DNA of 64,000 bases from CSP1-4 sp963777975 (GTDB lineage Bacteria > Chloroflexota > Limnocylindria > Limnocylindrales > CSP1-4): positions 62,001 to 126,000 of the forward strand of contig CAVZSO010000003.1 in assembly GCA_963777975.1 (NCBI GenBank), in the 5' to 3' direction. The position numbers were made by a program, and so were the translations under genes. Within the stretch, counting starts at the first letter, position 1. Each line of letters opens with the position of its first letter. This document shows, in pieces, positions 9,365 through 19,237 of this stretch. The notes beneath the pieces were generated by a model that saw only the letters and a program-made list of their open reading frames with translations, ran no database searches and was not told the DNA's origin.

Positions 9365-10573
9365 GCGACTACACGAGCTCCCTGCTGCCCATCCGCTGGG
9401 CCTCGACCCCGAAGCCCAGCCTACGACGTCGTCATCATCGGCGGCGGCGGGCACGGCCTGTCGACCGCCTATCACCTCGCCGCGCGGCACGGGATCACGA
9501 ACGTGGCCGTCCTCGAGGCCGACTACATCGCATCGGGCAACACGGGCCGCAACACGACCATCATCCGGGCCAATTACGGCCTGCCACAGGCGATCCGCTT
9601 CTACCAGCACTCGCTCGAGCTCTACCAGCAGCTCGAGGCCGAGACCGGCGCCGCCATCCTCCACCAGACCAAGGGCATCCTGTGGATGGCCCACACCGAG
9701 ATGGCCATGCGAACCGAGCGCGGCCGTTGCCTGATGAACCAGGCCTGCGGGGCCAAGACCGAGATGGTCACGCCGGCCCAGATCAAGGCGCTCGTGCCAC
9801 AGCTCGACCTGACCGGCGGCGGCCGCTACCCGATCCTGGGCGCCTCCTACCACGTCGAGGCGGCCACGGCGCGCCACGATCGGGTCGCCTGGGCATACGC
9901 GTCCGGCGCCTCGCAACGCGGCGTCGACGTGCTCCAGCACACGACGGTCACCGGACTGCGCCTGGACGGCGCCGGGTCGTCGGCGTCGAGACGCCGTCCG
10001 GCCCCATCTCGGCCGGCATCGTCCTGTCCGCGGTCGGGGGTCGGATCACCGCCATCGCCGCCATGGCGGGCATCCGTCTGCCCATCCGGACCCATCCGCT
10101 GCACGCCTTCGTGACCAACGACTACGCCCAGGGCTTCGGGCCGATCGTGGCCAGCACCGAGCTGATGTGCTACGCATCGCAGACCGATCGCGGACAGATG
10201 CTCATCGGCGCCGAGTTCGACTCGCAGCCGTCCTACTCTCGGCTGTCCTCGTTCAGCGCCTTGCGCGGCTACAGCTGGAAGATCACGCCGACTCCTCCCC
10301 TTCCTGCGCCAGATGCGCATCCTGCGCACGTGGGCTGGCATCTGCGACATCTCGGCCGACTACAGCCCGATCATGGGCTTCACCCCGACCGACGGCTTCC
10401 TGGTCACGACCGGCTGGGGGACATGGGGCTTCAAGGCCATCCCAGCCGGCGGCGAAGCGATGGCCGAGCTCATCGCGACCGGCCGGACGCCCGATCTGAT
10501 CGCGCCGTTCGCGCTCGACCGCTTCCGCCGCGACCACGTGCTGGCCGACCAGGGCTCGGCGGGGACGCGCTGA
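9361..10573 (+). CDS. soxB: Sarcosine oxidase beta subunit-like FAD oxidoreductase, three frameshifts
   Basis: About 403 residues after correction, the normal size of SoxB, the catalytic flavin subunit. The N-terminus runs into YDVVIIGGGGHGLSTAYHL (FAD-binding GxGxxG). Then come LEADYIASGNTGRNTT, typical of SoxB, and the C-terminal ADYSPIMGFTPTDGF and TGWGTWGFKAIPAGGEA motifs. The frame changes at about 9421 (one base gained), 9970 (one lost) and 10300 (one gained). All conserved blocks are present, so the breaks look technical. ATG overlaps the gamma gene stop and the TGA overlaps the delta gene ATG. Confidence 0.8.
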
Positions 10574-10815
10574 TGCACTGGCTCGACTGTCCCCGCTGTG
10601 GCCGCCGACCGCTCGAGGAATACGTCTTCGGCGGCGAGCGACGGTCCGTTCCGGAGACGATCGCCGATGCCGACGAACGCGACTTCGACGAGGTCTGGAT
10701 CTTCGAGAACCCGGATGGGCCGACGACCGAGCGCTGGTTCCACGCCTTCGGTTGTCGACGCTGGCTGACCGTGCGTCGCGACACGAGCCTCGACGTCGTG
10801 CTCGAGGTCCGCTGA
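10573..10815 (+). CDS. soxD: Sarcosine oxidase delta subunit
   Basis: The 80-residue product has the hallmarks of SoxD: an N-terminal zinc knuckle DCPRCGRRP, then EEYVFGGE and the C-terminal ERWFHAFGCRRWLTVRRDT. In heterotetrameric sarcosine oxidases this small zinc subunit packs against alpha and beta. Its presence is the strongest evidence that the neighbouring genes encode a full tetrameric complex rather than a loose collection of oxidases. The gene order here (alpha, gamma, beta, delta) differs from the common beta-delta-alpha-gamma order. The ATG overlaps the beta stop by one base. Confidence 0.9.
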   Translation: MHWLDCPRCGRRPLEEYVFGGERRSVPETIADADERDFDEVWIFENPDGPTTERWFHAFGCRRWLTVRRDTSLDVVLEVR

Positions 10816-10850
10816 GGTGTCGCGCATCGACGTCGGGCGTGCTGGCTGAC

Positions 10851-12038
10851 ATGGCGACCCTTGCCGACCGCACCCTCGAGCTCGAGCTGCGGACTCGGGT
10901 GCGCTTCGGTGCGGGGGCCATCGAGTCCCTGCCGGAGCTCGTGCGGATGCTCGATGGTCGGCGCGCCTTCGTCGTCAGCGACCCGGGCGTGCTGCGCTCC
11001 GGCGTCGTCGATCGCGTGCGCGAGGTGCTCGAGGACGCCGACCTGCCGGTCGGTCTGTTCACGGACGTCGAGGCCGACCCCGGCTCGACATCGATCCTCG
11101 CCGGCAGCCAGGCGCTCGCCACCTTCGGGACGCCGGAGACCATCGTCGTACCGGTCGGGGGCGGCTCGTCGATGGACTCGGCCAAGGTCATCGCCCTGCA
11201 CGCGGTCAACGGTGGCGACGTCCTGGCCCTTGGCTACCACCGCGTCGACCTCACCCCTGCCGGGCCGCTCATCGCGGTCCCGACGACTGCCGGCACGGGG
11301 GCGGAGACGAACACGTATGGCGTCATCACCGACGAGTCGGCCGGACGCAAGGACTACGTCGGTCACCCGTCCGTCCGTCCGGCCTGGACGATCCTCGATC
11401 CGTCCCTGTCCATCGGCTTGCCGGCTGCGACCACGGCGGCGACCGGCATCGACGCCATGACCCACTCGATCGAGTCGCTCCTCTCGGCCAACCCGAACCC
11501 GTACGCCGAGGCGCTGGCGCTGCAGGTCATCCGAACTGCCGGCGCCTGGCTGCCTCGCGCCGTGGCCGAGGGGACCGACCTCGAGGCACGCTCCCAGCTC
11601 CTGATGGCCTCGCACCTGGCCGGCCTTGGTCAGGCCAGCGGGACCGGCGTCGGGCTGGTGCACGCGCTGGGCCACGCCATCGGGACCCGCGGTCGCCTGG
11701 CGCACGGCACCGCGCTGGCGGTCGTCCTGCCCGAGGTGCTTGCCTTCTACGCCGCCGAACGAGGTCTCCGCGACCGCGAGCTGGCGCTCATCGGCGTCGC
11801 CCTCGAGCCAGCTTCATCGACAGCGGACGATGCCATCGGCGCAGCGGCCGCGATCGCCGCGCTGCGGACATTCCTGGCAGCGCTCGACCAGCGGCCGACG
11901 CTGCGCTCGCTCGGCTTCGATGAGGCCTCCTTGGACGTGCTCGCCGCCGATGCCATGGCCGATCCCGCCATCCGCAACGCGCCCCGCCGGCCGACCATCG
12001 ACCAGACCCGCGCGATCCTGGCCGCCGTCCTCGGCTGA
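10851..12038 (+). CDS. Iron-containing alcohol dehydrogenase family protein
   Basis: This 395-residue enzyme has the group III (iron) alcohol dehydrogenase fold. The nucleotide loop is VGGGSSMDSAK. Metal ligands are visible in GIDAMTHSIE, GLVHALGHAIG and RLAHGTALA. The family also includes maleylacetate reductases and formaldehyde- or methanol-linked dehydrogenases. It lies 35 bases behind soxD in the same direction, so removal of an aldehyde released by demethylation is one possible role; that is inference from position. The ATG at 10851 starts the conserved region; in-frame upstream codons are poor. Its stop abuts a convergent TPR gene with no gap. Confidence 0.9.
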   Translation: MATLADRTLELELRTRVRFGAGAIESLPELVRMLDGRRAFVVSDPGVLRSGVVDRVREVLEDADLPVGLFTDVEADPGSTSILAGSQALATFGTPETIVVPVGGGSSMDSAKVIALHAVNGGDVLALGYHRVDLTPAGPLIAVPTTAGTGAETNTYGVITDESAGRKDYVGHPSVRPAWTILDPSLSIGLPAATTAATGIDAMTHSIESLLSANPNPYAEALALQVIRTAGAWLPRAVAEGTDLEARSQLLMASHLAGLGQASGTGVGLVHALGHAIGTRGRLAHGTALAVVLPEVLAFYAAERGLRDRELALIGVALEPASSTADDAIGAAAAIAALRTFLAALDQRPTLRSLGFDEASLDVLAADAMADPAIRNAPRRPTIDQTRAILAAVLG

Positions 12039-12568
12039 TCAGCCGAGACGTTCGAGCGCGCTGCGGTAGAGCTTCGAACCCGGTGCCATGGCGACGGCGA
12101 TGCGCAGATGCCGCCGGGCCTCGTCGCGTCGGCCGAGGCGCTTGAGCGATTGGCCGAGGCCGAAGTGGCCATAGGCGGCCGTGGGGTCGATCTCGATCAG
12201 CTGCGCGAAGGCTTCGGCCGCCTCGGGGATGCGGCCGCCGTTGTAGTAGGCACGCGCGAGCGGCTCGACGATCGAGCCCTTGCCGGGCTCCAGTCGGCGC
12301 GCGCGTTCAAGGACGACCGCCGCTTGGGCGTGATGGCGCCGCGCCAGGAGCGCGGTGCCGCGCTGCAGCAGGCCGTAGGCCGTCTCGCGCTCGGCCAGGG
12401 CATCGAGCAGCGCGGTCTCGTCCGGCCGAGCTGCCGCGGTCTCGTCCTGCCGGGGAGCCTCCGCCCATCCTCGTGCGCGCCCCCGTCCTCGGGCTGGGGC
12501 GCACCTGGGTCATCGGGCTGCCCGGGGTCGTCGGGCACGGGTGCGGCGGGATCGTCGTCCGTTCGCAC
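12039..12568 (-). CDS. TPR-repeat protein with acidic proline-rich N-terminus, one frameshift
   Basis: The C-terminal 110 residues contain tetratricopeptide-type helices (ARAYYNGGRIPEAAEAF and GHFGLGQSLKRLGRRDEA). The N-terminal 30 residues from a GTG start are rich in aspartate and proline and lie in another frame, which reads into the TPR part if one base is added near 12480. Without that correction the TPR frame has no start codon. The GTG follows a GAG-rich site just after the nicotinate phosphoribosyltransferase stop, so it is the last gene of that operon. Function is unknown; TPR units usually mediate protein contacts. Confidence 0.55.
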
Positions 12569-12579
12569 CCTCGGCTCTC

Positions 12580-13619
12580 CTAGGGCGCCCGCCAGGCATC
12601 GAGATCGACCGGCCGCAACCGCGGGCTGAGCGTCAGAGCCAGGGATACGGCCCCGCTTGGCGATCGGGTTGCCATCGATCTCCTTGAGATCGCCCGTGAA
12701 GTCGACCGGCCGGGCGCCGCTGATGTAGGAGCCGACGGCATAGGAGTCGACCGGTGCGCCCTGCTCCTTGAAGTAGCGGATGCGATCGGGGTCGAGGCCA
12801 CCGCTGACGATGATCTTGACCTTGTCATAGCCCGCCTGGTCGAGCCGCGCGCGGACCTCGTGGACGAGGTCGGCGGTCACGCGGCCACGCTCGGATGGCG
12901 TGTCGAGACGGATGCCGTAGAGCCGGTCGCCGAGCGCGTGCGCGACGCGCAACGCCTCCTCGGCCTCGTCGCGGAAGGTGTCGACGAGGACGATGCGCGG
13001 CACCTCGGGACCGAGGTCGCGATCGAATGCTTCGGCCGCTTTGACCGTGTCGCCGAAGATGAGCACCAGCGAGTGCGGCATCGTGCCAGTCGGGCGAAGA
13101 CCGGCCAGGCGCGCCCCAGCGGGCGTCGAGGCGCCGACGCAGCCGCCGACGATGGCGGCGTAGTCGAGGTTGTCGGTCACGTCCGGATGGACATGCCGGG
13201 CGCCGAAGGAGATGACCGGCTGCGGTGCAGCGACGTCGACGCACTCACGAGCCGCCGTGGCCCAACCGGTGCTCTGCGACATGAGGCCGAGGACGGCCGT
13301 CTCGTAGAGCCCGAACTGGCGATATCGGGCGCGGATGCGGAGCACGATCTCCTTGGGCTCGATGGCGTCGCCGTCATCGAGGCGCCTCGACCTTGACCTC
13401 GTCGGCATCGGCGCCGTCGAGCGCATGGGCGAGCAGGATCTTGGCCTCGTCGATGCCGCACAGGATGGCGTCCTGGCGGGCGAAGACCTCCATCGTGACC
13501 AGCGGGTCGAGGCCCTCGCGCTCGAGGATCTCCTCGGCGCGCGCGAAGTAGACGTCGGCCGACTCGCCGGAGAGGATCTCCTTCGAGGGGCGACGCCGTT
13601 GCATGACGTGGTCAGCCAT
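12580..13619 (-). CDS. pncB: Nicotinate phosphoribosyltransferase, two frameshifts
   Basis: The protein makes nicotinate mononucleotide from nicotinate and PRPP, the entry step of NAD salvage. About 345 residues after correction, slightly short for the family. Conserved parts include the VISFGARHVHP segment, IVLVDTFRDEAEEA, YGIRLDTPSERG and the phosphate-binding KIIVSGGLDPDRI followed by SYAVGSYI. Two single-base gains, near 13382 and near 12637, split the gene into three frames; joining them restores an uninterrupted protein ending in PVDLDAWRAP. The ATG lies 18 bases after the stop of the upstream M1-like peptidase gene. Confidence 0.87.
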
Positions 13620-13637
13620 CTCGGAGCCCGGCCCGCG

Positions 13638-15759
13638 TCACGTGCCTTCCTCGCCCTCCGCTGCCCCCGCCTCGCTCGACCCGTCCGAGGCCGTCGGCTC
13701 CGTCCGGGCGGCGAGTGTAGCAGGGGCCCCGAGCGCGGCCAGTGCGGTCGCCCGGGAGCGACGGCGACGGACGACGAGGATGACGATGCCGAGCCCGACC
13801 ACCGACACGACCAAGGCGGCGCCGCCCGCCACCGTCGCCCGCTGCGTCCCGATGGCTTGCGCCCCATCGATGAGCGCCTCGGCCGCGGCCGCATCGTCAC
13901 GCGCCTCGGCGAGGTGGCCGGCACGGTACGCGGCCGCGGCGGCGCCCAGGTCGACCGATGTGTCGGTCCCGATGAGCCCGATGGCCACCAACGGCTCGCG
14001 CTCGGCGGTCACGACCGCCCTGGCGCCGTTGATGGCGTCGAGCGTCTCGAGCTCCTCGTCAGCCAGGCTGACCACGTTGTCGTAGCTCACCTGGGCACCC
14101 TCGAACGCCGACTTGAGCGCGCCACCGTCGTCGAGCCCGAGCTGCACCTCCTGCGGCTCGATGGCCGCCCGTCGATCGAGCGCCGTCTCGGCGAGATCGA
14201 GCTCGGGCAGGGCGTCGACGAACGCCCAGCGCGCCATCTGAGCCCGGATGGCGTAGGCCGGCAGCCAGCCGTCGCCGCGCTCGACCAATCGGTCGTATCG
14301 CCCGACGAGTCGTTCGTGGGCGACCAGCAAGGGGCGCTCGGCGTCCGAGAGGACCCAGGTCTTGAAGAGCTCGGGCGCCTGCGCGGAGCCGCCGACCTGC
14401 TCGAGCAGATCCAGGAAGTAGCGCCAATCCTTGAAGGTCGCGACGAGCCTCTGGGTCTCGCGCCTGGGAGCTCCAGGATAGGCGATGGACTCGGCGTCGG
14501 CCGCGGCCAGCACCTCCCGCATGCCTTCTTCGCCGATCTCGTCGATGAGCATATCGATGACCTTGCGCGATGCGTCGTAGCCGTAGACCTCGTGCGCCTG
14601 GGCGGTGGCATCGTCGATCCTGCCCGGCGGCGCCCAGAGGTTGAGGGCGAAGGCGACGCTCGTGTCGCGGTAGGCGGGATCCGCGGGTGGCGGCGTGGTC
14701 CCCAGGCGTGCCAGCGCCCGGGCGGCATAGGCCTCGGCGAAGCCCTCGCTGATCCAGCGTCCGCTCAGGAGGCCGTCGTTGAACCAGGCATGCGCGGCCT
14801 CGTGCACGATGACCTGGTCGTCGGGCTCCTCGCTGATGGTGATCTCGTCCAGCACGCCCTGCCCGCCCGGATCGTAGAAGCCGGCGTAGCCGTTCAGGCT
14901 GCGGGTCGCCGACTCCGTCACCTGGAGCGGACCGACGACCGGCCAGTCCAGGCCGTTGAGGTCATGCAGCGCGACGAGGCCGGTCGTCAACCGGTCACCG
15001 ACACGTTGCGCCCAGAGGTCATCCTCGGGCCACGAGCGAACATCGAGGTAGCGCGGCCGGCCGTCGATCTGGACCTGCAGCGTCTCGTCCTGGAGGGCTG
15101 CCGGCCGAGTGCCCTCGACGATGACGTACCAATGGTTGTCGTCGACCGATCCAGCCGTGGTCAGGATCGTCCGGCCCTCGGCGTCGATGCTGGTCGCGAT
15201 GTCGCCGCCACGGGTCGAAACCTCGATAGCCCTTCGGCACCTCGATGGTCAGCGTCGCCCGATCGTCGCCGTGGGCGAAGGCGTAGAAGCTGATGTAGGC
15301 CCGCCCGACGCGGATCGGGCTGGCCGACCGGGCGCCGCCGTCGGGCAGGTCGTAGCTGATGCGGACCGTGGCCGTCTTGCTGAAGGGCACGTCCGGCTGC
15401 AGGTCGAAGGCGACCTGGTCGAAGCCGTCTCGCTCGCGGATCGTGGTCGGCAGGCGAGCACCGCCGCGCGTGACCTTGACGTGCGTGGCCTGGTCGGGGA
15501 CGGCGATGGCCCAACGTTGGACGACCCAGTCGGTGGAGACGCCACCGACGGTCGTGCGCGGCCGATCGTTGTGGATGCGGAGCTCGACCTCGGCGTGCAC
15601 GCGACGCTTGGTCGGCTGGACGATGAGCGTGGTCGCGCCGGTGGCCACGACGCCTTCGACCGCCTGCGCCGACGAGATGGCGCCAGGCACCAGGCCACCG
15701 AGGAGCACGAGCGCAGCGACGACCGAGGGCCGCCAGCGGCGGCGCGAGCCGTGGCCCAC
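13638..15759 (-). CDS. Secreted, membrane-anchored M1-like (gluzincin) metallopeptidase, one frameshift
   Basis: About 706 residues. An N-terminal signal peptide (SVVAALVLLGGLVPGAISSA) precedes a beta-rich region. The zinc site HEAAHAWFNDGL followed 18 residues later by SEGFAEAYA matches the HExxH-(18)-E pattern of M1-type peptidases. A single C-terminal membrane helix (VVSVVGLGIVILVV) is followed by RRRRSR, so the catalytic part should face outside. The reading frame shifts once near 15219; downstream sequence (GGDIATSIDAEG) continues the domain without loss. The start is a GTG. It is transcribed behind glgC and the YbjN-like gene. Confidence 0.8.
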
Positions 15760-15790
15760 GCGGGAGGCCGGCTGGCAAGGCGCGCGCGAC

Positions 15791-16289
15791 TCACGACGTC
15801 GGCCACGGCGAGCTCCGCGACCTCGGCGGCATAGCGCTCGAGAAGCGGGCTCGGCGCGATCGGCTTCGGGGCGGCCCAGTCACCCAGGAAGCCGCTCGAC
15901 TCCTCGTGGAGCAGGTCGCACACGGCGACCAGCCGCGCCAGCGCCCGACCGACGGCATCGCGATCGAGGTCGGCCGCCGGAACCTCGGCCGTGAGCATGA
16001 TCCGCTCGTCTTCGGCGAGTGCGAACTTGACGAACGGCAGCTCGTCGTTCCAGCGCAGCAGCCGGCGATAGGTCTTGCGGAAGCTGTCGCCGAGAGCAGG
16101 TGCGAAGTGGGCCCAGGCAAGCAGTCCGACATCGGGGGCGACGATGAGCGTGACGCGGATGGCAGCTCGCCGGCGGCCATCGAGTGCGCACGTCGCGGCT
16201 GTCGACGCCGTCGCGCTCGGCGCGCTCGATGGGCTCCAGGTCCAGCTCCGCCAGCCAGCCGTCGATCGGCGCCCCGGGTAGACCTCCGG
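15791..16289 (-). CDS. YbjN-like (sensory transduction / T3S chaperone-like fold) protein, frameshifted, ends uncertain
   Basis: Conserved sequence runs DGWLAELDLEPIERAERDGV, then in another frame RRRAAIRVTLIVAPDVGLLA, KTYRRLLRWNDELPFVKF and LVAVCDLLHEES. The alternation of an amphipathic helix, a beta-hairpin and LLRWNxxLPFxKF is typical of small YbjN-like proteins. The switch between frames lies near 16190. No ATG, GTG or TTG is found in the first frame after the glgC stop, although GGAGG is present at about 16270, so the start is unresolved. A frame change near 15795 would end it at the TGA at 15791. Function is unknown. Confidence 0.5.
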
Positions 16290-17612
16290 TCAGCGACTCA
16301 CCCGCGGCGACGCGGTCCCCATCTTGCGCACCGGGACCACGCCGGGCTCGGCCACGCCGGCACGTCGGTCTACGGAGCCGCCCGATCGGATGACCCGCGA
16401 GCGGAAGTCGACAGCGCGGACGCCCTCGGCGATGCGAACGTTGCGGCCGATGCGGACACCGCGCGGGATGATCGCCCGCTTGCCGATGACGGTGATGCCG
16501 GTGTTCAGCCGGCTCGGCTCCTGCCGATTGGCGATGCTCAGGTCGGTCCCGTCACCGATGTGTGCGTTGGGTCCGACCGAGACCTCCTTGTCGAGGATCG
16601 AGCGGTCGACGATGGCGCCGGCCCGGATGACCGAGTCGAACATCACGATGCTGTCGCGCACCACGGCGCCGATGTCGACCCGAACACCGGGCGAGAGGAT
16701 CGACCGCTCGACCGTGCCCGCCACCAGGCAACCGTGGCTGATGAGGCTGTTGTGGATGTTGGCGGTGGCTCCGATGCGGGCCGGAGCACGCTCCTCGGAG
16801 CGCGTATGGATGAGCCAGTCGCGGTCATACAGGTCGAGCTGCGGCCGATCGACGAGCAGGTCCATGTTGGCCTGCCAGTAGCTCTCGATGGTGCCCACGT
16901 CCTGCCAGTAGCCGTCGAAGCGGTAGCCGAAGACCCGCGCCCGGTCGTCGAGCATGGCCGGGATGACGTCGCGCCCGAAGTCGATCAGGTCGTCCCGCAG
17001 CCAGCGCAGGAGGGCCTTCTTGCTGAAGACGTAGATGCCCATCGAGGCCAGGTCGCTCTTGGGCTTGGCCGGCTTCTCCTCCCAGTCCACGACCGCGTCG
17101 CTCTCGCCGAGGGCCAGGATGCCGAAGCGATGCGCATCGCCGATGGGCACTCGGCGGACCGCCACCGTGACGTCGGCGCGGTGACGCCGGTGAGCGGCGA
17201 CGAACGGGGTGTAGTCCATCTTGTAGATGTGGTCGCCGGCCAGGATCAGGACCAGGTCGCCCGGCGTCGAGCGGATGGTCTCGATGTTCTGCAGCACCGC
17301 ATCGGAGGTGCCGCGATACCACTCGCTGGCACGTCCCCGGGCGATGTACGGCTGGAGCATCCGGATGCCGCCGCGATTGCGATCCAGGTCCCAGGGTCGG
17401 CCGAGGCCGATGTGGTCGTTCAGCGACCGCGGGTTGTACTGCGTCAGGACGACGACGTTGTCGATGCTCGAGTTGACGCAGTTGCTGAGCGCGAAGTCGA
17501 TGATCCGGTACTTGCCGGCGAAGGGCACGGCCGGCTTGGCGCGCATGCTCGAGAGGATCGACAGCCGCTCGCCCTCTCCGCCCGCCAGGATGACCGCCAG
17601 GACTCGCTTCAC
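16290..17612 (-). CDS. glgC: Glucose-1-phosphate adenylyltransferase (ADP-glucose pyrophosphorylase)
   Basis: This 440-residue enzyme makes ADP-glucose from ATP and glucose-1-phosphate, the first committed step of glycogen synthesis. The nucleotide-binding loop VILAGGEGERL is at residues 8-18, followed by KPAVPFAGKYRIIDF, SEWYRGTSDAV, LILAGDHIYKMDY and DGYWQDVGTIESY, all diagnostic. The C-terminal third is a left-handed beta-helix of hexapeptide repeats. It appears first in a minus-strand group continuing into the YbjN-like and M1-like genes. No other glycogen gene lies in the window. Confidence 0.96.
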   Translation of the reverse strand: MKRVLAVILAGGEGERLSILSSMRAKPAVPFAGKYRIIDFALSNCVNSSIDNVVVLTQYNPRSLNDHIGLGRPWDLDRNRGGIRMLQPYIARGRASEWYRGTSDAVLQNIETIRSTPGDLVLILAGDHIYKMDYTPFVAAHRRHRADVTVAVRRVPIGDAHRFGILALGESDAVVDWEEKPAKPKSDLASMGIYVFSKKALLRWLRDDLIDFGRDVIPAMLDDRARVFGYRFDGYWQDVGTIESYWQANMDLLVDRPQLDLYDRDWLIHTRSEERAPARIGATANIHNSLISHGCLVAGTVERSILSPGVRVDIGAVVRDSIVMFDSVIRAGAIVDRSILDKEVSVGPNAHIGDGTDLSIANRQEPSRLNTGITVIGKRAIIPRGVRIGRNVRIAEGVRAVDFRSRVIRSGGSVDRRAGVAEPGVVPVRKMGTASPRVSR

Positions 17613-17685
17613 CGGACGATGCTACCGCGCTGGGCCGACGTCGTCACCGACGCCGCGCGGATCGGATCGGAGGCGAAGAGGCGGA

Positions 17686-19020
17686 TCAGAGGAAGAGTCG
17701 CGGGTTGGTGAAGTCGTCCTTGTACTGGACCGCCCAATGGAGGTGGGGGCCAGTCGAGTTGCCGGTGTTGCCTTCCCAGCCGACCACGTCCCCGGCATCG
17801 ACATGGGCCCCTTGATAGATGCCCGACGGCTTCTTGGGCTGCATGTGGGCGTACCAGGTCACCAGGTCGGCGGAGTGCGCGACGATCACGATCCAGGCTC
17901 GATCCGCTGGCGGGTCCCACGGGTTGTAGCCGACGAAGACGACCACGCCGTCGCCAGAGGCGTGGACCGCGGTGCCCGATGGCGCCACGATGTCGATGCC
18001 GCGATGGAAGTGCGCACAGCTGCCGAGCGGCGGCTCCCATGCGAAACCGGTGCAGCCGAACTCCTGGGTCACCCGGCCGCTCATCGGCCAGCGCAGGCTG
18101 CCGTTGTACTGCGACGGGATGCGGCCCTTGCCGAGCTGGTCGCGGACGATGCGGTCGATCTGGGAGCTCAGCCGGCTCTGCGCCCGGACCTGGGCTCGGA
18201 GCAGGGCCGCGGCGGCGGCCTTGCTCTTGGCGATGCGCTGGAACGCGCGGAGCTGCTGCTCCTGGAGCCTGCGCGTCTCGGCCTCCAGCTTGTCGAGCCG
18301 CCGACGAGCGGCCTCCAGCTTGGCCTTCTGGTCGCGGATGGTGTCGGCCTGGACGGCGACCTCCTGGCGGACCTCCTCGGTCCGGAAGCGCGTGCTGTCG
18401 GTCGTCCGCTGCAACTCGGCCATGGCCACCTTGTCGCGCTCGATGCGCGCCGCCAGGTCGGCATCCTGCTGGCCGACCCGCAGGTAGGTGCCGACCTGGG
18501 CCAGGACGTCGGTCAGCGAGTCTGCGGTCAGGACCTGCTCGAGCAGGCTCGTCTGCTGGAGCTTGTAGGCCTCACCGACGCGCTGGGCGAGGAGCCGCTT
18601 GCGCTGTGCAAGGTCGGCCTTGGCCTGGATCAGCTCGTCCTCGAGGATGCCCAACGTCCAGTCGAGGTGGGTGAGCTCGCCGACCAGCTCCGCGTAGCGG
18701 CTCTCGACGGCGGCCAGCGCCGCCGCTGCCTCGTTGATCCGCTTGCGGACGACCGCCTGGTCGGTGTTGATGCCGTCGAGCTTGTTGGCGGTCGCATTGA
18801 GGGCGTTCTTCAGGTTGGTCTCGGCGCCGCGCAGGTCACGAAGCGCGTTCTTCTGGTCGCGGATGCGCTGCTGGAGGGCCTTCTGGCGGGCGACGGCATC
18901 GGACAGCTCGTCGCCATGGGTGACCGGCGCACCGAACGACAGCGAGCCGAGCAGGATGGGCACGATCAGAAGCAGCGTGCCGAGCGCGCGCAGGCGGTGC
19001 GCGCGCGTCCGGTGGATCAC
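17686..19020 (-). CDS. Secreted coiled-coil M23 peptidase (EnvC/NlpD-like murein hydrolase factor)
   Basis: About 444 residues from the GTG at 19020; an in-frame GTG at 19086 would add 22 residues. A hydrophobic signal segment (GTLLLIVPILLGSLSFGA) is followed by about 260 residues of coiled coil rich in Q, K, R, E and L. The C-terminal LytM/M23 domain has zinc ligands in HFHRGIDI and GPHLHW. The architecture matches envelope peptidoglycan hydrolases or their activators such as EnvC. It probably cleaves or activates cleavage of peptide cross-links outside the membrane. The choice of start is uncertain because the GGGAGGAG site lies about 20 bases upstream of the GTG. Confidence 0.88.
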   Translation of the reverse strand: MIHRTRAHRLRALGTLLLIVPILLGSLSFGAPVTHGDELSDAVARQKALQQRIRDQKNALRDLRGAETNLKNALNATANKLDGINTDQAVVRKRINEAAAALAAVESRYAELVGELTHLDWTLGILEDELIQAKADLAQRKRLLAQRVGEAYKLQQTSLLEQVLTADSLTDVLAQVGTYLRVGQQDADLAARIERDKVAMAELQRTTDSTRFRTEEVRQEVAVQADTIRDQKAKLEAARRRLDKLEAETRRLQEQQLRAFQRIAKSKAAAAALLRAQVRAQSRLSSQIDRIVRDQLGKGRIPSQYNGSLRWPMSGRVTQEFGCTGFAWEPPLGSCAHFHRGIDIVAPSGTAVHASGDGVVVFVGYNPWDPPADRAWIVIVAHSADLVTWYAHMQPKKPSGIYQGAHVDAGDVVGWEGNTGNSTGPHLHWAVQYKDDFTNPRLFL

Positions 19021-19237
19021 GTTGGCATCATCGTGACGGGCGTTGCTCCTCCCGCTTCCCGGGCGGTCAGTGGCCTCGCAGCCCACCGGCCGAGGCGCCG
19101 CACCCGCGAGTCACCCCGCGCCTGGACGGCTCCGGCTGGCGGGCATGATACCCCTGCCTGTCGAATCGGCCCCCCGGCCGATGGTCCTGTCCGTCGCCTG
19201 GGACGCTGGTCCCGGCCTGAGCGCGGTGGCCGCCGTA

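Noticed and set aside
15906..17711. 601-codon plus-strand frame across glgC
   Set aside because: It lies opposite glgC and the YbjN-like gene and encodes an aspartate/arginine-rich sequence with no domain.
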